Assembly: GCF_052119585.1 (NCBI RefSeq)
Contig: NZ_JBGQOJ010000023.1
Location: forward strand, 1 to 46,628
DNA: 46,628 nucleotides
Origin: JBGQOJ01 sp052119585
GTDB lineage: Bacteria > Pseudomonadota > Alphaproteobacteria > Rhodobacterales > Rhodobacteraceae
Reading direction: 5' to 3'
Shown here: one piece after another, positions 29,441-37,126 of the stretch
Numbering within the stretch: position 1 is the stretch's first letter
Layout of the letters: every line of letters begins with the position of its first letter
Notes under the pieces: model-generated
Database searches by the model: none
What the model was told of the DNA's origin: nothing
What the model saw: the letters and a program-made list of their open reading frames with translations, nothing else
Made by a program: the position numbers and the translations under genes

Positions 29441-30544
29441 TCACAGGAAAGGAAGATCGGTCAATTTTCCGGGCTGCATCACACCCGCCACTTGCGCCTG
29501 AACCGCATCCCCGATGACGCAGGCGCTGTCGATGAGCGCAAAGCCGATGTTTTTTTGCAGACGGTAAGAGAAGACGCAGTTGGTCAGGTCGCCCACTTTG
29601 CGACCCTCCTTGAAGATCGGGTTCCACAGGAAACCGGGCTTCACCGGCTCTCCCGCATCCAGAATGATCCCCAGAGAGTGCCGCTTTGGCCCTTCGGCTG
29701 CGATTCGTCGCAGGGCGTAGATGCCCACGGTATCGTCAGGCACCTGCAGATCGACATATTTGCCCATCCGTACTTCATAGGGGTTGGTGGTGCTGTCAGT
29801 ATCCCCTCCATAAGAGATCAGACCAGATTCCACCCGCTCGCACCAGTTTGGGCCGCCCGGCCCGATGCCCCAAGACGCACCCGCCTCGCGGAAGATGTTC
29901 CACAGCGCCGTGCCTTTGGTCGCGTCGCGCAGATAGATTTCGAACCCGCCCTGCTTGGACCAGCCCGAGCGCTGGACAACCACCGGGATGCCCTGAATCT
30001 CTGTCTCGCGGAACCAGAAGTACTTCAGCTCGCGCACCCAATCACCGCAGACATGCGCGACCACGTCCTCTGCCTTTGGGCCTTGAATGGCCATGGGCGA
30101 GACATCGGGTTCGCTTACTTCGACATTCAGCCCTCTCTCGGCGGCGATAGCGGCGGCCCAGAACCAGATATTGCTGTCAGCAATCGACAGCCAATAAAGA
30201 TCATCAGCCAGCTTCAGGCAGATAGGATCGTTAATCAGGATGCCCTGATGGTTGCACAGCGGCACATATTTGCCCTGCCCAACCTTTTGCTTCGACAGAT
30301 CGCGTGGCGACAGGATCTGCGCCAGCCGCCCGGCATCCGGCCCTTTCAACTGAACCTGCCGTTCGACCGCCACATCCCATTGGCTGACCCCATTGATCAG
30401 CCGCCAGTATTCTTCCTCGGGTTTGCCAAAGGCCGTCGGCATCAGCATGTGGTTGTAGGTGGTGAAGTTGGTGACGCCTTCCTTAACCGTGGCCTCGTAG
30501 AACGGCGAGGGACGCAGTCGGGCAGAGGGGGTAATTCCGAACAA
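29441..30544 (-). CDS. DmdA-like aminomethyltransferase (GcvT family, THF-dependent demethylase candidate)
   Basis: This 367-residue GcvT-fold protein is close to DMSP demethylase DmdA in length and signature. It has YNHMLMPTAF (30-39), WDVAVERQVQLKGPDA (56-71; ordinary GcvT has a DxSHMGxxxVxGPDA pattern), INDP (104-107), SEPDVSPMAIQGPKA (144-158), SGWSKQGGFEIYL (193-205) and NPYEVRMGKYV (254-264). DmdA moves a methyl group from DMSP to tetrahydrofolate. The C-terminal barrel differs more from the DmdA I remember, so another methylated sulfonium or amine is possible. The start is TTG at 30542-30544 with GGAG 6 nt upstream. It lies 12 bp after the serine hydrolase. Confidence 0.82.
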   Translation of the reverse strand: MFGITPSARLRPSPFYEATVKEGVTNFTTYNHMLMPTAFGKPEEEYWRLINGVSQWDVAVERQVQLKGPDAGRLAQILSPRDLSKQKVGQGKYVPLCNHQGILINDPICLKLADDLYWLSIADSNIWFWAAAIAAERGLNVEVSEPDVSPMAIQGPKAEDVVAHVCGDWVRELKYFWFRETEIQGIPVVVQRSGWSKQGGFEIYLRDATKGTALWNIFREAGASWGIGPGGPNWCERVESGLISYGGDTDSTTNPYEVRMGKYVDLQVPDDTVGIYALRRIAAEGPKRHSLGIILDAGEPVKPGFLWNPIFKEGRKVGDLTNCVFSYRLQKNIGFALIDSACVIGDAVQAQVAGVMQPGKLTDLPFL

Positions 30545-30556
30545 TTCAGGCTCCGG

Positions 30557-32329
30557 TCAGTTGGAGGAAAGATGTAGAGTGGCTTGGATCAGGGCGACAA
30601 GTTGCTCGTCGCTGACCGAATGGTTGTAGTCGTCGCGCCCCAGAACCACGATGGCGTCGCCATTTGGCAGGGACAGCACGATGTTGCCACCAGAGCCACG
30701 CATGCCGGGCACGTTCAGCACAGTGTCGTCGCGCTTGGCGACAGTGCGCCAGAAGGCAAGGCCATAGTCGGGGCTGGCAGAGAGGCTTGCGACCAGAGTT
30801 GGATCAAGAATCTGGCCGCCAACTGGGCCTATGCCGCCGTTGGCGATCAACTGTCCGGCGCGTGCCAATGTGTCGATAGTGGGCAAAGCCCCCCAAGCGG
30901 AGAACGGGAAGCCGATAGAACCGTCAGGGGTGTAGTTGGTGCCCGAGATGAAATGCGGCGCGCCGATCGGGGCGTAAACCTCGGTTTCCAGCATGGTCAG
31001 GATGGTGGCGTCCGGGCCTTCTTTCGATTGCAGAAAGCGTTGCATTGCCAGCGCGGCAATCCACATGTCCTGATCCATGTAGACCATCTTCTGCCCCGGC
31101 CCGGCGACGTTGGGGTTGAGTTCCTGGTTGAAGTAGTGGCGGATCTGATCGGCCAGCGCGTAGGAGTAGGACCATTGGTAGGTGTTGGTCGATTTCGCGT
31201 CCCAGTTGGCATCATAGCCATCCGGCCCCATGCCCGATTGCATGTTGAGCGCGTTGCGGATCGTCACCGTGTCCATCCGCTCCTTTGCGGCGGAAGACGG
31301 ATAGGTAAACTCCTCGCCCTCCTTGAAATAGCTGACGATGAGCGTGTCGAGGAACTCCGGCCCGTATTTCTGCGCTAGCCGCATTGCCGCCATGCCGGGG
31401 ATCAGAGATTTTGACACGGACCAGACCCCGACGCGCATCTCTTGCTGGTAGGGATGAGTGCCGAAGGGCGTGGTAACCGGGTTCATGTAAAGCGTACCCC
31501 TGTGCAGCACCGCCACGGCAAGCGTGCGCACCGGGTCGAGCCCCCCTGCCGCCACCTTCAACGCATCGCCAAGGTCGTCCAGCGGTTTCACAGGAAGCCG
31601 TGTTTCGCGCTCGGCGTTGAAATCCGCCGTCACAGCCGCCGCGTCAATCTTGGTGGCGAATTCCAGCGTTGCGGGCACTTCGGCCCAGGCCGTCACGTCG
31701 AAATCAGGGTCCCAGAACAGGAACCCACCCGCAGAATCCGATGAGAACTGAACTTGCAGTGGTGTCACCTGCCCGTCCTTGTATTCAAAACTCGCCAGGC
31801 CCAGCCAAGCTTCGCCCTCCTGGCTTTGCACCAGCGAGATCGGGAAGGCCGCCTTCGACCAGCCCGCATGTTCGCCCTCGGTCAGCCTCCAGGTCTTGCC
31901 CGGTCCAGCAATGAATTCCCAGAATGAGGCGGTGCGCTCGGCCACCGGTCGGCGAATGATGCCGCGGTTGGCGGGGATCAGATCGCCTGTGTCAGTGGCG
32001 ACCAGGTTCAGCGTCAGGCCCGGAAAGAGGCCCGCATCAAGCTGCATCAGCGGCAAGGCGCACGCCGGGTCCTGCTTGGCGAGAAAATCGAAAATCCCCC
32101 ACCATTCGAACGGGTACCGGATCATCTTGTCGGCGGGGTCAGCCTCAATCATCATGGCCGTTGTGGTCAAATCCAGACGCGCGGCGAAAGGCATCCCCGG
32201 TGCGGCACCCTTGGGGGCGCTGAATGAAGTGGTCGCCGTCCATCCCGGTGCTTCTGCATGCGCTGCTCCCGACACCAGAAGCGATGCTGCTGTCGCAAAA
32301 CCGGCGTAGACCTTGGTGAAAGTTGACAT
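30557..32329 (-). CDS. exported serine hydrolase, beta-lactamase/penicillin-binding-protein fold
   Basis: This 590-residue protein has a clear Sec signal (KVYAGFATAASLLVSGAAHA, cleavage probably after residue 25). A beta-rich N-terminal domain spans about 40-245, and a class-C-beta-lactamase-like domain spans about 255-590. The catalytic SxxK is S304-VS-K307 (VWSVSKSLIPGMAA). YSYALADQI is a candidate second motif, and GMRGSGGNIVLSLPNG lies where a KTG/HxG strand would be. Such enzymes hydrolyse esters or amides in the periplasm. GGAGGG precedes the ATG (32327-32329). It heads the DmdA-like unit after a terminator-like hairpin, suggesting it releases the pathway substrate from a conjugate before import. 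That is inference. Confidence 0.82.
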   Translation of the reverse strand: MSTFTKVYAGFATAASLLVSGAAHAEAPGWTATTSFSAPKGAAPGMPFAARLDLTTTAMMIEADPADKMIRYPFEWWGIFDFLAKQDPACALPLMQLDAGLFPGLTLNLVATDTGDLIPANRGIIRRPVAERTASFWEFIAGPGKTWRLTEGEHAGWSKAAFPISLVQSQEGEAWLGLASFEYKDGQVTPLQVQFSSDSAGGFLFWDPDFDVTAWAEVPATLEFATKIDAAAVTADFNAERETRLPVKPLDDLGDALKVAAGGLDPVRTLAVAVLHRGTLYMNPVTTPFGTHPYQQEMRVGVWSVSKSLIPGMAAMRLAQKYGPEFLDTLIVSYFKEGEEFTYPSSAAKERMDTVTIRNALNMQSGMGPDGYDANWDAKSTNTYQWSYSYALADQIRHYFNQELNPNVAGPGQKMVYMDQDMWIAALAMQRFLQSKEGPDATILTMLETEVYAPIGAPHFISGTNYTPDGSIGFPFSAWGALPTIDTLARAGQLIANGGIGPVGGQILDPTLVASLSASPDYGLAFWRTVAKRDDTVLNVPGMRGSGGNIVLSLPNGDAIVVLGRDDYNHSVSDEQLVALIQATLHLSSN

Positions 32330-32347
32330 TCGAAACCCTCCATCCAT

Positions 32348-32391
32348 GAAAGAAAGCCCCTGCCGACGGGCGTTTGCACCCAATCGGCAGG
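32348..32391 (-). terminator. terminator-like hairpin between thiolase and serine hydrolase genes
   Basis: On the minus strand, CCTGCCGA (32391-32384) pairs with TCGGCAGG (32366-32359) across a 17-nt loop, followed by GGCTTTCTTTC. It lies in the 193-bp gap after the thiolase stop and about 20 bp before the hydrolase start. It would separate the ligase-thiolase unit from the hydrolase-led unit, or attenuate between them. The T-run is interrupted, so strength is uncertain. Confidence 0.6.
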
Positions 32392-32522
32392 AAGGTGTGT
32401 CAGATCAACTGACAGGGAGCGCTGATCGACTTCGATCCGCGTGACCCTAAGGTGAGGCAACTTCGGCCAAGGGTGCAAACAACCAGTTTTCACGCTGAGG
32501 GCCTGATTTGGTTATAGCCATG

Positions 32523-33710
32523 TCAAGCGATCTCGAAGAGGCCAGCAGCCCCCATTCCGCCCCCCACGCACATTGTCACAACCGCCAGCCGTGCGCGGCG
32601 CCGCCGTCCCTCCAGCAATGCGTGGCAAGCAAGACGGGCGCCGGACATGCCGTAGGGATGGCCGACGGAAATCGCACCACCGTTCACGTTGACCCGTTCG
32701 GGATCAAGGCCAAGCTGCTGGATGCAGGGCAGCGCCTGTGCGGCGAAAGCTTCGTTCAACTCCCAAAGGTCGATGTCACCAACTGTCAGGCCCGCACGTT
32801 GTAACAGCCGCGGCACTGCATGGATCGGGCCAATACCCATGGTTTCGGGCGCACAGCCCGCGACAGCCATGCCGCGAAAGACCCCAAGAACAGGCAAGCC
32901 ACGTCGTTCCGCCGCGCGCCTTTCCATCAGCACCAGTGCCGCCGCGCCATCGGAAAGCTGGCTGGCATTGCCCGCCGAAACCGTGCCGCCGTCGCGCACC
33001 GGTTTCAGCCTTGCAAGGCTGTCCAGCGTTGTCTGGGCGCGGTTGCCCTCATCGCGGCTTAACGTCACCATTTCGGTCCGGGTTTCGCCAGTATCCCGGT
33101 TGCGGATCAGGCGCGTCGCCGTGATGGGTACGATTTCTGCGTCAAACCGCCCCGCCGCCTGCGCCGCCGCCACCCGCATTTGTGATTGCAGCGCGAAAGC
33201 ATCCTGCGTCTCGCGCGAGATCCCGAATTGCCGGGCAACGACTTCGGCCGTGTCGATCATCGACATGTAGGCATAGGCCGCATGGTCGGTCACTGTCGGG
33301 TCATTTTCGGCAGTCACCCAGTCGAAGTAACGGGCCTGAACAGCCGAGACGTTCTCTTGCCCCGCAGCAATTGCCACATCCATGCCCTCTTGCACGATCT
33401 GATGTGCCGCGATCGAAATTGCCATCAGGCCCGACGCGCACTGCCGGTCCACTGTCTGGCCCGACACCGTAAGGGGCAATCCCGCAGCGAGCGCTGAAAG
33501 CCTGCCAAGGTTCATGCCGGCGGTACCCGCGCCAAGAACCGTACCCATCACCAGATCCTCGACCTCGCCCGGATCTATTTCGGCACGCATAACTGCTGCG
33601 GAAATGGCGTGCGCAGCCAATGTTGGTGACTTGATGTTGTTAAGGCTGCCCTTGAACGCCACTCCGATCGGCGTGCGGGCGACAGCAACAATAACGGCTT
33701 CGCGCCTCAT
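32523..33710 (-). CDS. thiolase family protein (acetyl-CoA acetyltransferase-like)
   Basis: This 395-residue thiolase has all three catalytic landmarks: C91 (DRQCASGLMA), H351 (VGHPYGMSGAR) and C381 (CVGGGMGAAGLFE). The N-terminal AVIVAVARTPIG is standard, and length is normal for biosynthetic or degradative thiolases. It should cleave a 3-ketoacyl-CoA. The DMSP demethylation route has no thiolase step, so its presence argues for a different or longer carbon skeleton. Its start overlaps the ligase stop by 4 bp (33707-33710), so the pair is co-translated. Confidence 0.93.
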   Translation of the reverse strand: MRREAVIVAVARTPIGVAFKGSLNNIKSPTLAAHAISAAVMRAEIDPGEVEDLVMGTVLGAGTAGMNLGRLSALAAGLPLTVSGQTVDRQCASGLMAISIAAHQIVQEGMDVAIAAGQENVSAVQARYFDWVTAENDPTVTDHAAYAYMSMIDTAEVVARQFGISRETQDAFALQSQMRVAAAQAAGRFDAEIVPITATRLIRNRDTGETRTEMVTLSRDEGNRAQTTLDSLARLKPVRDGGTVSAGNASQLSDGAAALVLMERRAAERRGLPVLGVFRGMAVAGCAPETMGIGPIHAVPRLLQRAGLTVGDIDLWELNEAFAAQALPCIQQLGLDPERVNVNGGAISVGHPYGMSGARLACHALLEGRRRRARLAVVTMCVGGGMGAAGLFEIA

Positions 33711-35317
33711 GCAATTTCTCCCTTTGTCAGCATCTGACGGATCACCTTCTTGTCGATCTTTCCAACAGAAGTGCGCGGCAGTTGCACCACCGCGAAAATG
33801 TGGTCAGGCGCTGCCCATTTCGGCAAGTCACCTGCGGCAATCGCCGCCGCGATGCGGGCTAGAATGGCTTGCCGGGTGGTCTCTGCCCCGTCGAACACAG
33901 CCACCAGCACGGGTCGCTCTCCCCAGTGGTCATCGGGCACGCCCACCGCCGCCACCTCATGCACTCCAGGCACGACGGAGGCCAGATTCTCCAGCGTCAG
34001 CGACGACACCCACTCGCCGCCGGACTTGATTACGTCCTTCAACCGATCGGTGATGCGCAGCGTACCGTCCGGGGCCACATGGCCGACGTCGCCAGTATGC
34101 AGCCAACCATCGCGCCACAGATCGGTGCTGCCCTCGGGGTTTTTCAGATACCCCGCCGTCAGCCACGGCGCGCGGGCGACGACCTCGCCCGTCGTTCGTG
34201 CATCCGACGGCACCTCGCGCATGTCGCGGTCCACCACCCGCACCTCGACCAAAGGCGCCGCGCGCCCGGTGGCGGTACGGATGGAAATGTCGTCGCTGCT
34301 CTGGCTGGCCACCATGTCGGCGACGGTCACGAAGGGGCAGGTTTCCGACATGCCATAGGCGGCATGGATATCGATGCCATGGGTCCGGGCCTGACGGGCC
34401 AAGCCTTCCGGCAGGGCAGAGCCTCCGATCAGCACTTTCCACTGCGACAGATCTTTTGTCGCCGCCTCTGGCGCTGAAAGCACCATTGACAGGATCGTCG
34501 GCACGCAATGCGAAAAGGTCACACCATGTTCGGCAATCAGCGACAAAAGGCGCGCGGACTCATAGCGACCCGGATAGATTTGCTTCAGGCCAAGGAAGGT
34601 CGCAATGTAAGGAAAGCCCCAGCCGTGAACGTGAAACAGCGGCGTGATCGGCATATAGACATCGTCGCGTTTGATGCCGCCCTTGCCCGGCACCGTACCC
34701 AACCCCGCGGCAACGGCCAGCGTATGCAGCACCAACTGGCGGTGGCTATAGCTGACCCCCTTTGGCTCTCCCGTGGTGCCGGTGGTGTAAAACAGCGTCG
34801 CACGGGTGTCTTCGGCCAGATCGGGAAAGACAAAGTTCGCATCCTCTATGGCCAACAGCGTCTCGTACTCGCCGCTAAACCCATCAGGCAGTGCTGCCGG
34901 GACATCAGTCAGAAAAATCAACCTCGCCGGGCGGATGATCCGCGCCAACAGCGGCAGCAGCAGCGGCAGAAAATCCGAGTGACACAGGATGGCATCATCC
35001 TCGGCATGGTTTATCGAGAACAGCACTTGCTCGGGCGACAGGCGGATGTTCACTGTGTGCAACGTCGCCCCGATCATCGGTATGGCGAAAAAACACTCCA
35101 GATACCGTGACGTGTCCCAATCCATCACCGCAATGGTGGCTCCGCGCCCCAGACCTAGCCGGTTCAGAGCCGCCGCCAGTTGGCCAATCCGGGCGTGGAA
35201 CTGACGGTAGCTCTGGGCCTTGCCTTCACCGTCATGAATTGTCTGGTCGGGGTTTCGACCGGCAGGTGCCCTGAGCATCTGGCCGATGAGAAGTTGGGTA
35301 TGCGTGAGGGCTGTCAT
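33707..35317 (-). CDS. acyl-CoA ligase, DmdB/AlkK-like medium-chain type
   Basis: This 536-residue ANL-superfamily ligase has the phosphate loop YTTGTTGEPKG (177-187), the aromatic motif AAYGMSETCP (about 312-321), GWLHTGDVG, and the C-terminal catalytic Lys motif PRTSVGKIDKK near 517-527. The overall style (TPLFHVHGWGFPY, WKVLIGGSALPEGL) is that of medium-chain ligases including methylmercaptopropionate-CoA ligase DmdB. It activates a carboxylic acid with ATP and CoA, the entry step of the cluster's beta-oxidation-like route. It is divergent from the LysR gene at 35481 and is followed by the thiolase. Confidence 0.9.
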   Translation of the reverse strand: MTALTHTQLLIGQMLRAPAGRNPDQTIHDGEGKAQSYRQFHARIGQLAAALNRLGLGRGATIAVMDWDTSRYLECFFAIPMIGATLHTVNIRLSPEQVLFSINHAEDDAILCHSDFLPLLLPLLARIIRPARLIFLTDVPAALPDGFSGEYETLLAIEDANFVFPDLAEDTRATLFYTTGTTGEPKGVSYSHRQLVLHTLAVAAGLGTVPGKGGIKRDDVYMPITPLFHVHGWGFPYIATFLGLKQIYPGRYESARLLSLIAEHGVTFSHCVPTILSMVLSAPEAATKDLSQWKVLIGGSALPEGLARQARTHGIDIHAAYGMSETCPFVTVADMVASQSSDDISIRTATGRAAPLVEVRVVDRDMREVPSDARTTGEVVARAPWLTAGYLKNPEGSTDLWRDGWLHTGDVGHVAPDGTLRITDRLKDVIKSGGEWVSSLTLENLASVVPGVHEVAAVGVPDDHWGERPVLVAVFDGAETTRQAILARIAAAIAAGDLPKWAAPDHIFAVVQLPRTSVGKIDKKVIRQMLTKGEIA

Positions 35318-35480
35318 GGGATCATCCGTCTGGAACAGCGAAAGCCTAACCCGGAATTGACCAACTTACACATGACGAAAAAAGGGGCTAAGCTTCGCTT
35401 GCGGATAGCCCTGCTTCGTTTGCAGGCCGCGAATCGAGCGCCAACAGTTTGTCTGGCGGCTGTGTGAGGGGGTTCGGAAA
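35318..35480. promoter_or_regulatory. divergent promoter region between the ligase and LysR genes
   Basis: This 163-bp gap between divergent genes is the expected site for LysR binding. It contains the inverted repeat CCTGC-N7-GCAGG at 35410-35426 and an imperfect TAAGC-TTC-GCTTG near 35390-35402. Neither is a textbook T-N11-A box, and promoter elements are not clear. Confidence 0.35.
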
Positions 35481-36377
35481 ATGGGACATCAGTTGCCGCC
35501 GCTTCCGTGGCTGCGTGCGTTCGAAGCGTCGGCGCGGCACCTTAGCTTTACCAATGCTGCGGCCGAGTTGAATCTGACGCAAGCGGCCATTTCCAAGCAG
35601 GTGAAGCTTCTGGAGCACCACCTGCACGAACGTCTGTTCGAACGCCTGCCGCGCAGCCTGGCACTGACCAAAGCCGGGGCCGCATACTTGCCTAAGGTGA
35701 ATGACGCCTTCGAACGGCTGGCTGCTGGCACCCAGGAAGTCTTTGGAAATCGACGCAACGCGATACTGACGGTGCGCGCACCACTTGGTTGGGCAGTAAA
35801 CTGGATCGCTGAGCGCCTGCCCAGTTTCTTTGATGATTATCCCAAGGTGCCAGTCCGGATCATTTCATCGGTTTGGTCCGAGGAAGCCGAAACCGAACGA
35901 TATGATCTGGACATCCGCTATGGCAGCGGCAAGTGGCGCGGGATCGTTGCTCAGCGCGTAACATGGGAGCGGCTTGATCCGCTATGCACGCCAGAGGTTG
36001 CCGCGCGGTTGGGATCGCCCGAAGATCTGGCAAAAGAGCGTCTTCTGCATGTCATGGGCTACAAAGAAGGTTGGTCCACTTGGCTGGCAGCCGCAGGTGC
36101 CACCAAGGTGAATTCGGGCGCGGGTGCGCAGTTCGACTCCTCGCTGATGGCCTATGAGGTGGCCGCAAATGGCGGAGGTGTCGCGTTGGGGCGCACCTCC
36201 ATGTCCACGAAAGAGCTGAGATCAGGGCGGCTGGTCCGCCCCTTTGCACTATCGGTTCCGGTTCAGGAGGCATTTTACATTCTGACACCGGAGGAAGGCC
36301 TCAGCCAACCTGATGCTGCCCTGTTCAGAGATTGGCTGATCGCCAAAGCCGAAGAGGACAGGCAGGACTTGTCCTAG
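35481..36377 (+). CDS. LysR-family transcriptional regulator (GcvA-like)
   Basis: This 298-residue regulator has the GcvA/AmpR-type N-terminus (LPPLPWLRAFEASARHLSFTNAAAELNLTQAAISKQVKLLEHHL, about 5-48). The LysR ligand-binding domain (about 92-290) includes YDLDIRYGSGKWRG and LDPLCTPEVAA. It is divergent from the ligase-thiolase genes and probably controls the dmd-like cluster. Its TAG stop overlaps the stop of the convergent SDR gene inside a CTAG palindrome (36374-36377). The ligand is unknown; a CoA-pathway acid or the imported substrate is likely. Confidence 0.9.
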   Translation: MGHQLPPLPWLRAFEASARHLSFTNAAAELNLTQAAISKQVKLLEHHLHERLFERLPRSLALTKAGAAYLPKVNDAFERLAAGTQEVFGNRRNAILTVRAPLGWAVNWIAERLPSFFDDYPKVPVRIISSVWSEEAETERYDLDIRYGSGKWRGIVAQRVTWERLDPLCTPEVAARLGSPEDLAKERLLHVMGYKEGWSTWLAAAGATKVNSGAGAQFDSSLMAYEVAANGGGVALGRTSMSTKELRSGRLVRPFALSVPVQEAFYILTPEEGLSQPDAALFRDWLIAKAEEDRQDLS

Positions 36378-37126
36378 CGAGCCCGCAGCCTTACTCCGGC
36401 GTCCAGCCGTATCACCTCACCGTTCAGCATAGGGTTGCGGATCATCGACAAACAAAGGTCAGCGAAATCTTCTGGCTCGCCAAATCGGCGTGGAAAGATC
36501 GCATCCGAGGTGATGGCGTCGACCACCTCGGGCGGAACTTCAGCAGCCATCGGCGTATGGAACAGACCCGGCGCGATGGCCAGAACCCGCACCCCGCGGG
36601 CCGCGAATTCGCGCGCCGCCTGAATGGTCATCGCGGCGATGGCCCCTTTCGAGGCGACGTAGGCCCCCTGCCCGATCTGACCCTCATAGGCGGTGATCGA
36701 GGCGGTGTTGACGATGACGCCGCGCTCGCCATCTGGTCCGATGGGGTCAAGCGTCATCATTCGGGCGGCGGCCTTGGTCATAACAGAAACCGTGCCCAAC
36801 AGGTTCACCCGGATCACCCGTTCAAACCGCGCCATTTCCACCGGTCCGTCTCGACCCACCAGCCGCATCGAGCCGGCAATCCCTGCACAGTTGACGACGA
36901 TCCTTGCCGACCCATGCGCGCGCTCCGCCGCATCAAGTGCTGCGATGACCGATGCGTCATCGGCGACATCGCAGGCCAGTTGCAGGATGCCCGGCTCCGA
37001 CGTGCCAACGTTCAAATCCAGGGCGGCAACCCTTGCGCCCGCCTCGGCAAGCGCACGCGCGGTTGCAAGACCAAGACCCGATGCCCCGCCTGTCACCAGT
37101 GCGGATATCCCAGAAAGATCACGCAT
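36374..37126 (-). CDS. SDR oxidoreductase, 3-hydroxyacyl-CoA dehydrogenase type 2 (HSD10)-like
   Basis: This 250-residue SDR has the cofactor motif TGGASGLG (12-19), D37 for NAD preference (AALDLN), N79-C-A-G and catalytic S143, Y156 and K160 (YVASK). The inserted segment DPIGPDGERGVIVNTAS and the end RNPMLNGEVIRLDAGVR resemble type 2 3-hydroxyacyl-CoA dehydrogenases. That activity would link the crotonase and thiolase steps of the neighbouring cluster. The ATG at 37124-37126, with GAGG just upstream, overlaps the ABC ATPase stop; a GTG two codons earlier is less likely. Confidence 0.87.
   Translation of the reverse strand: MRDLSGISALVTGGASGLGLATARALAEAGARVAALDLNVGTSEPGILQLACDVADDASVIAALDAAERAHGSARIVVNCAGIAGSMRLVGRDGPVEMARFERVIRVNLLGTVSVMTKAAARMMTLDPIGPDGERGVIVNTASITAYEGQIGQGAYVASKGAIAAMTIQAAREFAARGVRVLAIAPGLFHTPMAAEVPPEVVDAITSDAIFPRRFGEPEDFADLCLSMIRNPMLNGEVIRLDAGVRLRAR

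Noticed and set aside
27880..29517. 545-codon open frame on the plus strand
   Set aside because: Antisense to the FAD oxidoreductase and the 166-residue gene, which are coupled to their neighbours; composition shadow.
29441..30544. Naming the gene dmdA outright
   Set aside because: The central signatures fit DmdA, but the C-terminal barrel differs, and DmdA-like proteins of unknown substrate exist. Thiolase and SDR neighbours do not belong to the DMSP route.
32330..32493. A small protein-coding extension upstream of the serine hydrolase
   Set aside because: It runs through the terminator-like hairpin, lacks a ribosome-binding site, and overlaps the hydrolase start in another frame.
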